A stretch of DNA of 64,000 bases. Origin: Typha latifolia. Lineage: Eukaryota > Streptophyta > Magnoliopsida > Poales > Typhaceae. Shown here in pieces: positions 46,854 to 62,341 of this stretch. A program made the translations under genes and the position numbers. The stretch's first letter is position 1. The number at the start of each line of letters is the position of its first letter. The notes beneath the pieces are model-generated. The model worked only from the letters and a program-made list of their open reading frames with translations. It was not told the origin of the DNA and ran no database searches. The DNA lies in contig CM034102.1 of NCBI GenBank assembly GCA_019914945.1, positions 2,035,501-2,099,500 on the forward strand, written 5' to 3'.

Positions 46854-47433
46854 AACGACAAGTATTGTTCTATTACATTTTTATCATCAGCAATTGATAC
46901 CAGTAAAATTCCATGGTTTACATTTTACTCAATCAACAAGTACCTGACAGAGCAACAAATCATTAAGGAAGAAAGATCTTGAGGAGGGATCGCTGCTGTT
47001 GGGGATTGTTGAATCGCGCTTGTAAGCATAAAGGGGAAGTTTTGACTCTGCAAGCATAACAAAATCGTTAAATACCAGCGTGCCCACAAAAGGAATTACT
47101 CAAATTCATCTAAATTTCACCGAAAACAAGAATTCAGGCTGATGGGTTACACTTACCAGGCAAGCAGCAAGGGCCAAGGTAGCTGCGTTCGCAGCCGAGC
47201 GGCTTCGCGGAGTCATCCACCTGGTAGTTGGAGACCACCGTCGGCACTCTCTTAATGGTAAGCATCTCTAGAGAGTTGGTATGAATAGATCAGGAGAGGA
47301 AGGAGAAGAAGGGGATCTTGACGGCGAATCGCCCGGGGAGATCTCTACTTCGATGGAAACGTAGCTCCGATTTGGTAGTATTTCTCCTCTCTCCTCTCTC
47401 CCTGGCAAAAGCATAGGAAAGGAGCGCATACTA

Positions 47434-47443
47434 ATAATATATA
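47434..47443 (-). promoter_or_regulatory. TATA box of the GGP gene
   Basis: The minus strand reads CCCTATATATTATTA, about 170 bases before the ATG at 47265. CT-rich text lies around it. Confidence 0.6.
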
Positions 47444-47586
47444 GGGAGGAGAGAGAGTAGGGACGGGGGTTGGAGTTGGGATTCCGAGAAGAGAAGTATG
47501 AAACGGTTTAGCCCGTGGAAGGTGATTTCACGCGGGAAGGGAAGTTAATTTGCCAAGAGTTAGCTCATAGCGCTAGAGCAGCAATC

Positions 47587-47635
47587 AAGAGAGTACGAGG
47601 CAATAATGCAGCGCCTTTCAGAAAATGAAATTTCG
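47587..47635. repeat. 49 bp perfect direct repeat, copy 2
   Basis: It is identical over 49 bp to 46805-46853. This copy lies about 150 bp upstream of the GGP TATA box. The copies are 782 bp apart. Confidence 0.97.
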
Positions 47636-48542
47636 TTCCTTTTGCGTTGCTTTCTGATCAACGGTTTGGATTTTTTTATTTATTTATTTTTATTTTGAGG
47701 GACAAACGGTTTGGTCGTTTTTGTATAGTGAGAGTTCTCCTTGAAGGAGACAATTGATATCCAACACAAAAAACCTTTCTCTGGTTTGGGCATAAGGAGA
47801 TTATCTATTTTCTAAGCTAGCTAACAATAAGCAGCACTTTTACTGGAACATAATGTTGAACAATATGAATGTAACAGCCGACAACAAATTTCAGCACATA
47901 TATGAACTGTTGTGTAAGAAGCAAAAAAAAAATTCCCTCCCTGGAAAAGAATGGAAGAACACCAAAGGAAACTTGCAGTGAAGATCAATTTTCAACAACC
48001 AAGAAATACTCTTCCCATAGTTATCTGATTTAGAAATTCGGTGCCATACTTGATTGCTGATCAGCAACTATGCTGCAAAAACCAATCTCTGTTTTAGATA
48101 ACTAATATATGATGCGTAATAGTTGCAAAGGAAATCTTGTAACAAGCTAATACAGTGATATAACTTCAACTATAGCTTTGGCGCAAATCTCTCCCCAGGA
48201 GTTGGATGACTTTTAACAGATAAAATCATAGCATTACATAAGATCCTACAAGCAAAAACTCCTGCCTCAAGTAAGAAGTGTGTTACCACAGTTGCTACCA
48301 GACTGTCACTACAACTTGACCAATAGCAAGACAGCTTATGCTTTCAAACATAGCTTTTAATGCACATATTTCAACGTAGGATTTGGGTGACTTTCAGGAC
48401 TAGCTTTAGATGCAAATCCTACAAACAAATTTTCTCAACTCAAAAAATAGCTGGAAACAAAGAGCATATTCTCTCAACTACATTCAAGAGATCCGATGAT
48501 AAGAATTCTCTTCCATATTCACAAAAGAGTACAACTATAATT

Positions 48543-53258
<4,716 letters not shown>

Positions 53259-54178
53259 TGGAGAGGAGAGAGAACAGCGCAGGCGAATGTGGGGGAAGGG
53301 AGGGGAAAGGAGAGGGTTTTGTGGGGGCAAGGCGTTTGGGAAGCGATGATTAACGGTCTGGATCGAGTAAAAGAGATTGTTATGTTAATGCATATATGCC
53401 CCCCCAAATAATAGTGTATTTATTCTTCTTAAAATTTCATTTCTCATGGTTGGTTGCTAATAAAGTTTTCTTGCGTTAGTTTCCAGAGTTTTATATAATT
53501 ACTGCGGTAATTCAAAACTCATCCAAATTCTTTGCACAACAGTGTATATATCCTTTGTTCGATATCTGCTAGACATGTTGTTTGAGAACTCATCCGCATT
53601 ATGCTTATAATGACCCACACTTACGCGTTCATGTGTATATGATTTCCAAAGTCCATCCACCTCGGTCTTTGGATCTCATAGCTGCTTGGCCTCCAAATGT
53701 GCACAAAATTAAAAAGCATTCATGATCAAGAATCCAAGATGAGGCAGAAGAGTAGAAATAAAAGACATTAGACCTGTAAAAATATTATGATATAGTTGTC
53801 CCCATGCAGGATCGAAATACTGACCTTCAGTTTTACAAGGTTGACGCTATACTACAGAGTTCAAAGAAAAATTGTATCCAGACGACAGTGAAATTCTCAG
53901 ATCAAAACCAAAGCTTAGAAGATAGCTAGTGCAGAAATAACTTAACAATTAAAAACCAGAGAAATATTAGATTCTCCTATTTACTTTTTATAGAATCATG
54001 CTTCCTGACGTAGTTTTTTTCTCAAACAAGGAACGGGTAAAGCAGGTCCCCAAAAATATTGTACATAGAGCTCTCTCTCTCTCTCAAAAATCAAAGAAAA
54101 TATCATGGATGTATACAGCTTCATGCATAAAACAGGATTAGAATAATGCAACAAAATCATTTGCCAGTCTGAAATATC
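53259..54178. other. LysRS promoter and GT47 3' region
   Basis: This interval holds the upstream part of LysRS and the 3' flank of the GT47 gene. No coding sequence is recognised. A short CT tract lies near 54070-54084. Confidence 0.5.
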
Positions 54179-54830
54179 TCATGGCAAAGGAACAGGTGTT
54201 CTCCAATTGTGGAACTCAATCAAATCTCGATTGACAATTGAACGATTATGAAGCCAAAATGTTTCTGCAGACTGATGAAACTGCCTGACCTTTCTCTGCA
54301 ACTCCCACAAGATTCCTACCATGGCCGAGCATGGCTCTGTTTCTGGGGCATAAACCCATAGGCATCTCACCTCTCTGCCACGAGCTATCATCCCCTCAAT
54401 CATTTCATCTGAATTTGTACAAAATCTGGTATCAAGTTGGCACAACAATAGCAGCACGAAAATTGAAATGCTAAGTGGAACATAAGAAACTTACCAGGTA
54501 TGGATTCTAGGTACTCAAGAAGTTGAGTGTTTATGCGCGTTGATGGCCACTTAATTGATATCTGAGTGTAGTCAACCACATTCTGAAAAGGTAGCTCAGC
54601 TTTATCTGATAAGATGACTGGCACACATTCCTGTCATCCACATCATTAGAGGTCAAGGCTGGCCAGGGCGTATACATCAAACTCGGCATAAAACTTATAA
54701 AATTGAACATATGTAGCACATAAAATTCTGTGCAGACTTATAAATAGAGTTGGATTACACATGTTGTCGCCTCTGTCCGTGAGTTTCGTGTGTGCACCTG
54801 TCTGTCTTTGTATTTGTGTATGTGTATATG

Positions 54831-54878
<48 letters not shown>

Positions 54879-57800
54879 ACAAAATAAGCTTCATAAAAGC
54901 GAAGTGTCCATGATGACTCGCCACGTGGAGCAAGGCAAAACTTTGCATTCCTCAAGTGATTGAAGTACTCAATCCTTCCAAGTTTGTCAGGTCCACTAAA
55001 CTTCAATTCTGGAGATTCCAACTGTTTATAAAATCAGTATCGATGCAGTCTGAAGGAATGAAAGTATAATGTTATGAGATAGAATTGATGCAAATTGAAT
55101 TCTTTTTTACACATTTTCATATTAATTTATAAGAATGAATATATGTGCTACCAAAGATTAGCCAGTGATTTAATCTATTACACCCTTTATTAAATAAACT
55201 TTTTATATCTATGTATATTAACATCCTTTAACCTTGCTAAAATCAATATATCGAAAAACTATTATTTATTTTACTTGCTTCTAAAGTGCACATGTGATAA
55301 TATTAAGATACAGTTCTGCGCCTTCTGCCCTTTGAAATCATGCCAACAATTATCAGCAAATCAATGAGCACTATTTACTGAAGAGAGGAGATTTAATGAA
55401 GTATGTAAGAAACATTCAAGCGTATGAACATTATTCTCCCAACATCTTAGATATTTGATCTATAAAATTCATGCCACTATCATGATTCTAACATTCCAAA
55501 TTTTTTAACTTCTTTGATATTCACAGGACCAAGAAAATAAGTTCTCTTCCAGTACTTGCTGTTTCTCTGTGTTAACATCTATTTATTTAAGAAAGAACAT
55601 TTCATCAGCATGCATCATCCACAGTAAGTAGGCCACAATTGTCCTAGAGAGAGAGAGAGAAAGGGGTGGGGGGAAACAATGAGGAATAGCTAACCTTGTC
55701 AGGGTACTGCTTAGCAAGTTCCACTAACTGGAGACGACCAACCTTTCCTTGGGCACGTCCTAGATAATTTGCCAAATACTTCCTATTTGATAAAGGGATT
55801 GGTTGAACTATTCTGGATCCATGAAACTTAGTCATCCCATCATCAACATTCCCAGGGATGACAATATCTTTCCATGTATTAAAAGCACTTGTATCCCGTT
55901 TATCTGTGCGGTCACCCTGTACAAATGAACAACCAAATATTTAAAAAAAGTTTCCTTGAACAAACGCTTAGAGCACATGGCAGGCAAAGTTTCAAGCAAT
56001 CTGTAATTCAACCATAATATGTGCAAATGAATAAGCTTGAAGGATATAAATACCATGCTATAGATGGTGCAACCATATCACAAATGGAACTATGTTTAGT
56101 TTTCAAATGGATACTAGTAGACATCATGTAGCTATGCCCATCAGCTGAAATAAATTGCATGGTTGTAGTATGTACAATACAGTGATACACTATGATACTA
56201 GCTAGGAATAATATGGGAGCTCCAGTTGCAGGCTACTTGTAGCAATGTAAATGAGGTTGTGTGTACACTGGAAGAAACCAGAACAGCATTATGCAAACTT
56301 GCAAGCTGGATGCATAAATCTAGAATATGAGAAATTTGCATGGTAGTCTTTTTACCATTTAACAGCACGGAAGGTCTTATGTCTTAACTCAAAACCTTCT
56401 TCATCATTTAGCTCTACCTACACTTCCTCTATTTTTGGATCGTGTCGAGTATCTTATAAGTGGTTCCATCCTTACGCTCCTCTAACCAAAGTTGCAATTT
56501 CAACATATCTACTGCAAGGAAAATCATATGGCTGACAGGCTAAGAGAACACCAGAAATCATCGATCTTTTTTCTTATATATAATTTTTCCTTGTAAAGTA
56601 AGGTCTTTAAAGAATTCTTTCAATTTTTGTATAGAGATTAACCAGCACTCCTATTGAATATCTGGACCTTACGTAACTTTTCGTGGTAATATATCATGAT
56701 TTCAGAGAGAAAATTATTGATAAAGGAAATAGCCTATTTCAAGGTTCATTAAGCATAGAAGAGCCATGAAAATAGTACCTCTGGAGTAAGGATGATAGAT
56801 CGGTTCAAAAATACTGCCCAGGAACGAAATAAGTGAGCACCAGCACCACTGCATTTGTCAAAAAATTGTTGCATTTAAGTAACTAAAAGTGAACATACAA
56901 GATCAAACTTGAGAGGATAATATATAATATGTGAACGGCAGGAAATTATTAGGAATATTCATATTAAAAGTGGATAATATGATACCTAGGGAAGACAAAA
57001 ATATGATCACGTCCACCTGAATAACGGAAATATGGCATTTGACTCAGAACCTAAGTTTCAAAAGAAAAACTATGAGCAGGCAGAACACAAAGTGCTTTGA
57101 AAAACAATTGTAAGAACCTTTCAGCATCTTGTTGACAGTAAGAAATTGATGTCAGATAGACAGAAAAACACAATCATGTTTTACCTTTACATACGTCTGA
57201 TTGATCTCCTTATCATTCAACCCTCCCATCATTCTAACACATTTAACATATGAAGGAACAAAGAATAAATCTGCCTCATCCTTATGCAGTGTCCGGAACC
57301 TTGACTTGAGAAGTAGCCGATGAATCTTAACCTAATTAAGAATGCAAACAAAAAGGAAAACAGACTAAGAAATAAAACACACAAGATCAAAACTTCTTTA
57401 CAACCATCAACAGAATCCAATGGGCGGAAAATATCATGAAACTGAGTAATATAAGCTTAATCGTTCATAAGCAGGAATTTTGACCAACCTATTGTTAACT
57501 GTCGGTGAGTTAATTTAAGCTACTTATACACAGAGCATTACAATATCAAAGCGATGGTTCCTTAGCTGAACTATTTGATAATCTCAACATGAGGAATTCA
57601 ATACTAAGAGAGCGAATCATTGTAACAAGCTTTGATCCTCCCGAAATGTACCATGAATCGTGATACCACATTTAGAAATATTTCTACAAATGTCACGCTA
57701 AAATTTCAATTTACCTTCAGATAACCTATTTCCGGATCGAACAATTCTAGTAACCTATTGTTAAACCCTAAATGTTCTAGCACAAGAAATTTATCACGCG

Positions 57801-58209
57801 AGAGTAACAAGAAACCAAGAACTGGAAGCACCTGGGTACCCCACTGACCCTTGATGCAGGATTCTGGGGAGATTCGGCCGTCCCTCCCGCGCATCAGCTC
57901 GCGGAGTCCGTCGATCTCGGCGTCGTCGTAGACGTAGATCTTGAGGTCGAGGCGGGAGCCGTAGCCACGCGAGGGCCACGTGAGGGAGCTGGAGGAGTCG
58001 AAGAGCATGGAGTATGAGGAGGAGGACGAGGAGGAGAGGAACGGGGGGGAGGAGTGGGGAAGGAGAAAGCGGTCGAGGGAGCGAGTGATAAGGAAGGTGA
58101 CGGCGACGAGGGCGAGGGCGCCGATCTGGTGGGCCCGGGTACACGGCGGCGGGTGGTGGTAGCCGCCGACCCCGCCCCCGGAGAAGGAGAAAGGGCTCCG
58201 GCTTCGCAT
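54179..58209 (-). CDS. GT47 exostosin-family glycosyltransferase, At1g34270-like
   Basis: Eight exons join in frame: 58209-57832, 57331-57185, 57050-56986, 56848-56779, 55916-55695, 55021-54878, 54630-54495 and 54408-54179, for 463 residues. It is a type II Golgi protein: a short cytosolic start with a glycine/proline stretch, then one membrane anchor (about residues 30-48, GALALVAVTFLITRSLDRF), a serine-rich stem and the exostosin domain. That domain starts at LKIYVYDD and contains GQWGTQVKIHRLLLKSRF, GGRDHIFVFPSGAGAHLFRS and RKYLANYLGRAQGK. It continues with LRNAKFCLAPRGESSWTLRF, ECVPVILSDKAELPFQN and GILWELQRKVRQF. The full-length layout matches Arabidopsis At1g34270. GT47 members act in xylan, pectin or xyloglucan synthesis; the sugar donor and acceptor of this clade are not known to me. 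Confidence 0.96.
54836..54876. repeat. GA/CT microsatellite at a GT47 5' splice site
   Basis: The 41 bp array abuts the donor of intron 6: on the coding strand the intron begins GT and continues as (CT)n at once. Confidence 0.95.
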
Positions 58210-59932
58210 TCTTGCGGAGGAGGAGACAGAGAAATAAGCTCGGCGATCGCAGGAGAAGAGAGCAGTGCTTGTTATATGCGAAGGTAGTTTGAGAGGAGGA
58301 GTAGAATAATATTTTCGGTTTGAAGGGGAAAATAATTATAAAAGGTGAGCGAATAATTTACTCATAAGCATATCCAAATAATTATTAGGCTTCTAAATCC
58401 TTTAATCCTTTCCCATCAAAAGTTTGGGCAGAAGGTTAAATAATGGATAGAGTTACTTACTCCAAGACCCATTTTTAAGTATTATATATTTTAATATAAA
58501 TCCACTCATTTACTTTTTTATAAAGAAAAACATAATAGTATTAATAAAAAAACATCAACTAAATATTTGTTCTTAATTTTGTTCTCTTTCTTTTTTTTAA
58601 ATAATATTAAAACAGTCTTTAAAACACCTAAGATTAACTTTTTTTCATTAAAAAAATCAAATGGCAAGCACCTAAATAAATAAATAGAGCTATAAAAAAT
58701 TTAGTATCTACTGTAATTAGAAAGTATTCCTAATAAATACCAAGCTTTTGGTTATGATTAAGAATTCTCTCCAATATGAACGTTACCCGATGAACATAGT
58801 AAAGATCAAAATAACCTCTTAGTTAGTCTAAAATAAGATTACACAATGACAATCAAAACATTATGTTTACTGGCTGTCACAAACTTCGCCCCAAAGATCA
58901 CGAGAGATCTTTTTTTATTTGAACCGAAGGTAGAGGATATCTAAACCACTAAACTTTTCTTTTTTATATAAAGATATTTATGCTACACTAAGCTTTTAAC
59001 TACCTAGTCTAGACTTTAAATTATATGCCTCGTCGAATAATTGTTCCGAACTAAATGCTACTAATATTTGTTTAACTATATTACTCCAAGCTAACCGTAC
59101 TATTAAGTCATCAACTAAATTCGAGTCAAGCCACCAAACTATCAAATAATTTATCTGTAATATTATTTAGAGTTAGAGTCCAACTCATAACTTACTTAGA
59201 GTTTATTGGTAAGCTGCTAAACTTCCACTAGGCATCTAGTTTTGAGTCTTAAACAAGGATTACTCTCGAACCATCTATTCTCCTCTCATTCAATACATCC
59301 ACAGGTGCATCACGACTTACGAGGTGGTGTTAACCGCGCAAGCGGGTCGGATAAAACCAAGACCAATTAGTGCCGATCAGATTTGGATCCATTCACGTGC
59401 CAACTACGCCATCTGACAAAATAAATAAATAAATAAAAAGGAAAAAAAAGGAGAAAGAAAGAAGACAAGGAGTAAGCCCATTCTTGGGCCAGTCACGTGA
59501 TACCACGCGACAACGAGCCCAAACAAGCAGCGTGACAAGTCTCACAAGACATCCGCGACATCCTCTGTGTACCTGGCTGCAGAAATATACTACATCCTGT
59601 GGGTATTTGGTAAATTCAAACCGATTATTAATATTAAAATTCCCCTGTTGTAAATAATATAGGTAAATACCAGAGATAAAACACACTTTTAGATTAGATT
59701 ACTCTTTTGTACTCCTATATTTACGGCTCCTTATTTACAATTATTTGTAACATTTCTTCACCTGTATGCATCCTTAGATATACCACACTTCATGAAATTC
59801 CTGTATTAGACAATGCAGCAAATCCGCTATTAAATAATCCCATGCATGCACCTCCATCAAAACCTAGCCCTACCAACCCTACCACCTCTCCCTCTGTCTC
59901 TAAGATTATTCGTTTCTCTCACTATTACATCC
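58210..59932. other. Spacer between divergent genes
   Basis: This AT-rich interval contains the GT47 promoter and the PMEI-like gene promoter. The 58,380-59,330 part has no recognisable gene or terminal repeats. A minus-strand open stretch at 59393-59686 has no family features. Confidence 0.5.
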
Positions 59933-60457
59933 ATGGCTTCCATTTTCCGCTTCGTCTTCTTCCTCTTGCTTACAATCTTCTTCCCAGTCCAGTCCTCTTC
60001 CACTAGCCTGCTCCAAAAAACGTGCAACGCTACCACCTACTACGACTTCTGCCTCGCCTCCCTTGCCTCGAAACCCGAGAGCTCCAAGGCCGACGTGAGG
60101 GGCCTCTCAGCCATCGCCGTCGGCATCGCTGTCGCCAACGCCACCAGCACCTCCTCCTTCACCTCCTCTCTCGCCAACGCGATCGCCGACCCCTCGCTGC
60201 GCGCCGTCCTCCGCACGTGTGCTGCCAAGTATGCCAACGCCCGCGAGGCGCTGCGGTCGTCGCTGGATGCGCTGGCGGCGGAGTCGTACGACTACGCGTT
60301 CGTCCACGTGAGCGCGGCGGCGGAGTACCCAAGCGTTTGCCACGTGCTGTTCCGGCAGGTGCCGCGGCTGGTGTACCCGCCGGAGTTGGCGAGGCGGGAG
60401 GAGGCGTTGGAGCACCTGTGTACGATTGCGTTGGATATCATCACGCTTCTTGGGTGA
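59933..60457 (+). CDS. Pectin methylesterase/invertase inhibitor domain protein
   Basis: This is an intronless gene for 174 residues. A signal peptide (FRFVFFLLLTIFFPVQSS, about residues 5-22) precedes the first hairpin with its two cysteines (KTCNATTYYDFC, residues 31 and 40). Later cysteines lie in RTCAAKYANA and PSVCHVLF, which gives the four-cysteine pattern of PMEI/C-VIF proteins. The helical bundle text (LRAVLRTCAAKYANAREALR, ALAAESYDYAFVHVSAAAEY) fits the family. The product should be secreted and bind either pectin methylesterase or acid invertase; sequence alone does not tell which. A longer frame opens at ATG 59846, but starting at 59933 puts the signal peptide at the N-terminus. 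The gene has a strongly GC-rich codon usage. Confidence 0.9.
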   Translation: MASIFRFVFFLLLTIFFPVQSSSTSLLQKTCNATTYYDFCLASLASKPESSKADVRGLSAIAVGIAVANATSTSSFTSSLANAIADPSLRAVLRTCAAKYANAREALRSSLDALAAESYDYAFVHVSAAAEYPSVCHVLFRQVPRLVYPPELARREEALEHLCTIALDIITLLG

Positions 60458-60965
60458 AGAGATGATTTAGTAGTTACTAATAAGTGATGATGAGAAGAGA
60501 TGAAATTAATTTCTGTCCTTATATTTGACGTTCTTTGAGATCGACTGCATTAGCAGTCGGATTAGGTCTTGCTTTTCTTAAGAAGTTGGATTAAATGGAT
60601 GCCTGATGAAATGTTTAAAGTAATCCAGTAATATGCTACCAAATATGAAGAATTTGTTGTCCAGTGGAAATAAGTTAAAAAAAAAATCACCTCGTTAATT
60701 ATCCATGACATTGAGTGGTTGGAGTAGTAATGTAAACAGAGCGTGACGGTTTCGATTTAGACTCAGTTCCAAATTCATTTTAAGCACTACCTTTTGTATA
60801 GGCTTGGCTCCACTCAACTCAGGTCGAGCCAAGCCCAAGCCTTAAATAAGCCACAGTCTTTAAGCTTGTCCATCATTTGCTCTTCCACCTCCGTCGTGTC
60901 AAAATTCTATTGGCCCAAAACAAGCAAGGCAAATCCCGAGGAGAAATTGACGCTAGAGTCCTCGT
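60458..60965. other. 3' flank of the PMEI-like gene
   Basis: No gene is recognised. It contains the PMEI-like 3' UTR on the left. Confidence 0.5.
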
Positions 60966-61420
60966 TTTCTTAGTCGAGGCAGGTTGGGTCTAGGTCAAAC
61001 ACGACGTTGCACATGTCGTCGAAGGCGAAGCATTTCGGTACGTAGTACGTCTGGCGGGGTTGGATCTCGTGCTAGACGCAGCGCATGACGAAGGAGCGAA
61101 GAGATTGTGTATTGAAGTTGAAGCTGGTAGTGTTGTGCTGGAGTCGATCGCCATTGTCACCGTTGTAGTTGAATATGTCGCGGCTTAGGAAGCCGTGGAG
61201 ATTGGTGACGAAGTGAGAGCCCTTGAAGTAGTTGTCGAAGGGGACATGGAGCACGTCCTCGCCATTGGCCAGGTTGGTGGTGATTACGCTGTGGACGCCG
61301 CCAGGGCGGTGGAAGACGAAGGTTTTGGGGAGATGAAGATGTTGGACGCCGCAAGGGAGGATGCGAACCAGTCGGCTGTTTTACTATCTAGCCATTGGAG
61401 AAGAAGGAGAAGGGGATTTG
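60966..61420 (-). pseudogene. CYP94-type cytochrome P450 pseudogene fragment
   Basis: Read on the minus strand, the fragment begins near DWFASSLAASN, shifts frame once before FVFHRPGGVHSVITTNLANG and continues as FDNYFKGSHFVTNLHGFLSR, then DIFN and TQSLRSFVMRCV. It meets an in-frame TAG at 61074-61072, resumes as HEIQPRQ, and then CFAFDDMCNVVFDLDPTCLD before ending. This order, in particular FDNYPKG-like, LGDFLGRGIFN-like and FAFDNICRVAFDEDPACL-like blocks, is that of the N-terminal third of CYP94 enzymes, which hydroxylate fatty acids and jasmonoyl-isoleucine. The rest of a P450 (I-helix, haem loop) is absent nearby. The fragment is a dead relic. Confidence 0.85.
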
Positions 61421-61702
61421 GGGGAAGAATAAGAATTGGTTGTAGGCCAGTTGTGGGGATAAGATTAGAGATGTAGGATTTTTGCTAGTTTAAGGAGATA
61501 CATGAGTCATTAGATCTCTTGAAGTATAAGATGTGTCACGAAATTAGAAGTTGTGAGAAGAATCATATCAGTAACTAACGGGGTGCAATATTAAACGTAC
61601 ATTAACCCGTTAAGCGCTCTTATTCACGTCACTGATGAATTAGACATGCAACTAATAACGTTGCAACTCATACATATAGAAGAAGTCTTGCATGCATGCG
61701 AG
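61421..61702. other. Spacer
   Basis: Nothing recognised; it lies between the CYP94 relic and the end of the TED7-like gene. Confidence 0.5.
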
Positions 61703-62341
61703 CTATATACCAGCAATGACGTGACCGACTCCATCAGTTGAGCGCGGTGGCTCCACCGCTCGCTCGCTGCGGGAGGCTTCGCCGACCATTTCATTCTTCT
61801 TGATCACTTCTTGTACTTTGAGATCCTCGTCAACCGATAGGATGACCACTTGCTGTCCATGTGGGCCGGGCACAACGGCCTCGTCGATGTGGACGTGCTC
61901 CTCGACATTCACGACCTCCACCTCTTCCACCATCCCCTTCTTCTTCTTCCTCTTGACGAAGCAGCATACCGCGGCGGCGAGGAAAGCTAGGAAGAGAACG
62001 CCACCGAGCGAGACGAACACGATGATGATGACCGTGTGGTGGGGGCTCGGTGGTGGTGGTGGGGGAGGGACTAATGGTGATGCAGGAGGCGGCGGCGGTG
62101 GATGAGGGAGAGGAACTGGTGGCGGTGGCGCCATCTTTCGCGGCGGCGGCGGAGGAGGGCGAGGAATTGGTGGTGGTGGTGGAGGTGGTGCCATCTTTCG
62201 GGGTGGCGTGAATGGAGGTAGCTTTGGAGGTGGATTAGGTGGAGAGAAGAAGGGATAGTCGACGTAGTTTTGAGGGGAGTGGAGGGAATTGGCCATTAAT
62301 GTGGTATAGAGAAAGATGGAGAATACGGTGTGGGTGAGCAT
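61703..62341 (-). CDS. TED7-like proline-rich membrane protein
   Basis: This is an intronless gene for 212 residues. The N-terminal half is an extensin-like proline array (PPNPPPKLPPFTPP, then RKMAPPPPPPP twice) predicted to lie outside the cell. It is followed by one membrane span (VIIIVFVSLGGVLFLAFLAA) and a lysine cluster. The cytosolic tail holds EEHVHIDEAVVPGPHGQQVV and LKVQEVIKKNEMVGE, close to the tail of tracheary-element differentiation-related 7. TED6/TED7 bind a secondary-wall cellulose synthase subunit and promote xylem vessel wall formation. The next in-frame ATG, 62296 (MANSLHSPQN), is closer to the start of known TED7 proteins and may be the real one, since a type III topology needs no signal peptide. 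Confidence 0.87.
   Translation of the reverse strand: MLTHTVFSIFLYTTLMANSLHSPQNYVDYPFFSPPNPPPKLPPFTPPRKMAPPPPPPPIPRPPPPPPRKMAPPPPVPLPHPPPPPPASPLVPPPPPPPSPHHTVIIIVFVSLGGVLFLAFLAAAVCCFVKRKKKKGMVEEVEVVNVEEHVHIDEAVVPGPHGQQVVILSVDEDLKVQEVIKKNEMVGEASRSERAVEPPRSTDGVGHVIAGI

Larger units (their letters stand above)
45355..47265 (-). pseudogene. GDP-L-galactose phosphorylase (VTC2/GGP) gene with frameshift
   Basis: GGP makes L-galactose-1-phosphate, the controlling step of ascorbate synthesis. Exons are 47265-47157, 47047-46944, 46720-46406, 46325-46140, 46044-45800 and 45684-45355. Family text is clear: MLTIKRVPTVVSNYQ, LPLYAYKRD, WEDRMSQGL, LNEGRHLRKRPTEF, RVDRVLQPFDPDKFNFTK, NSLGAFATINHLHFQ (the HxHxQ catalytic motif), CGVKVSDLSDYPVHGLVFEG, CYAEKHALGEVSQELLD and SGHIVLKRKEE. 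Exon 5 has 245 bases where 246 are needed: it starts in frame as AYYLTMPFPV, but the rest of the exon (RRIRTKG onwards) is one frame off. A single-base loss near 46015-46026 is implied, which would remove the C-terminal half. Splicing at 45712 instead of 45684 would add ten codons in frame but does not repair the shift. Pseudogene, or a sequencing error. Confidence 0.8.
47266..48542. other. GGP promoter and LysRS 3' region
   Basis: This holds the short GGP leader, its TATA box, the second 49 bp repeat copy and the 3' UTR of the lysyl-tRNA synthetase. No further gene is seen. Confidence 0.55.

Noticed and set aside
59393..59686. Minus-strand cysteine-containing ORF
   Set aside because: It has an irregular composition, no signal peptide, and sits in a spacer without promoter or family features.
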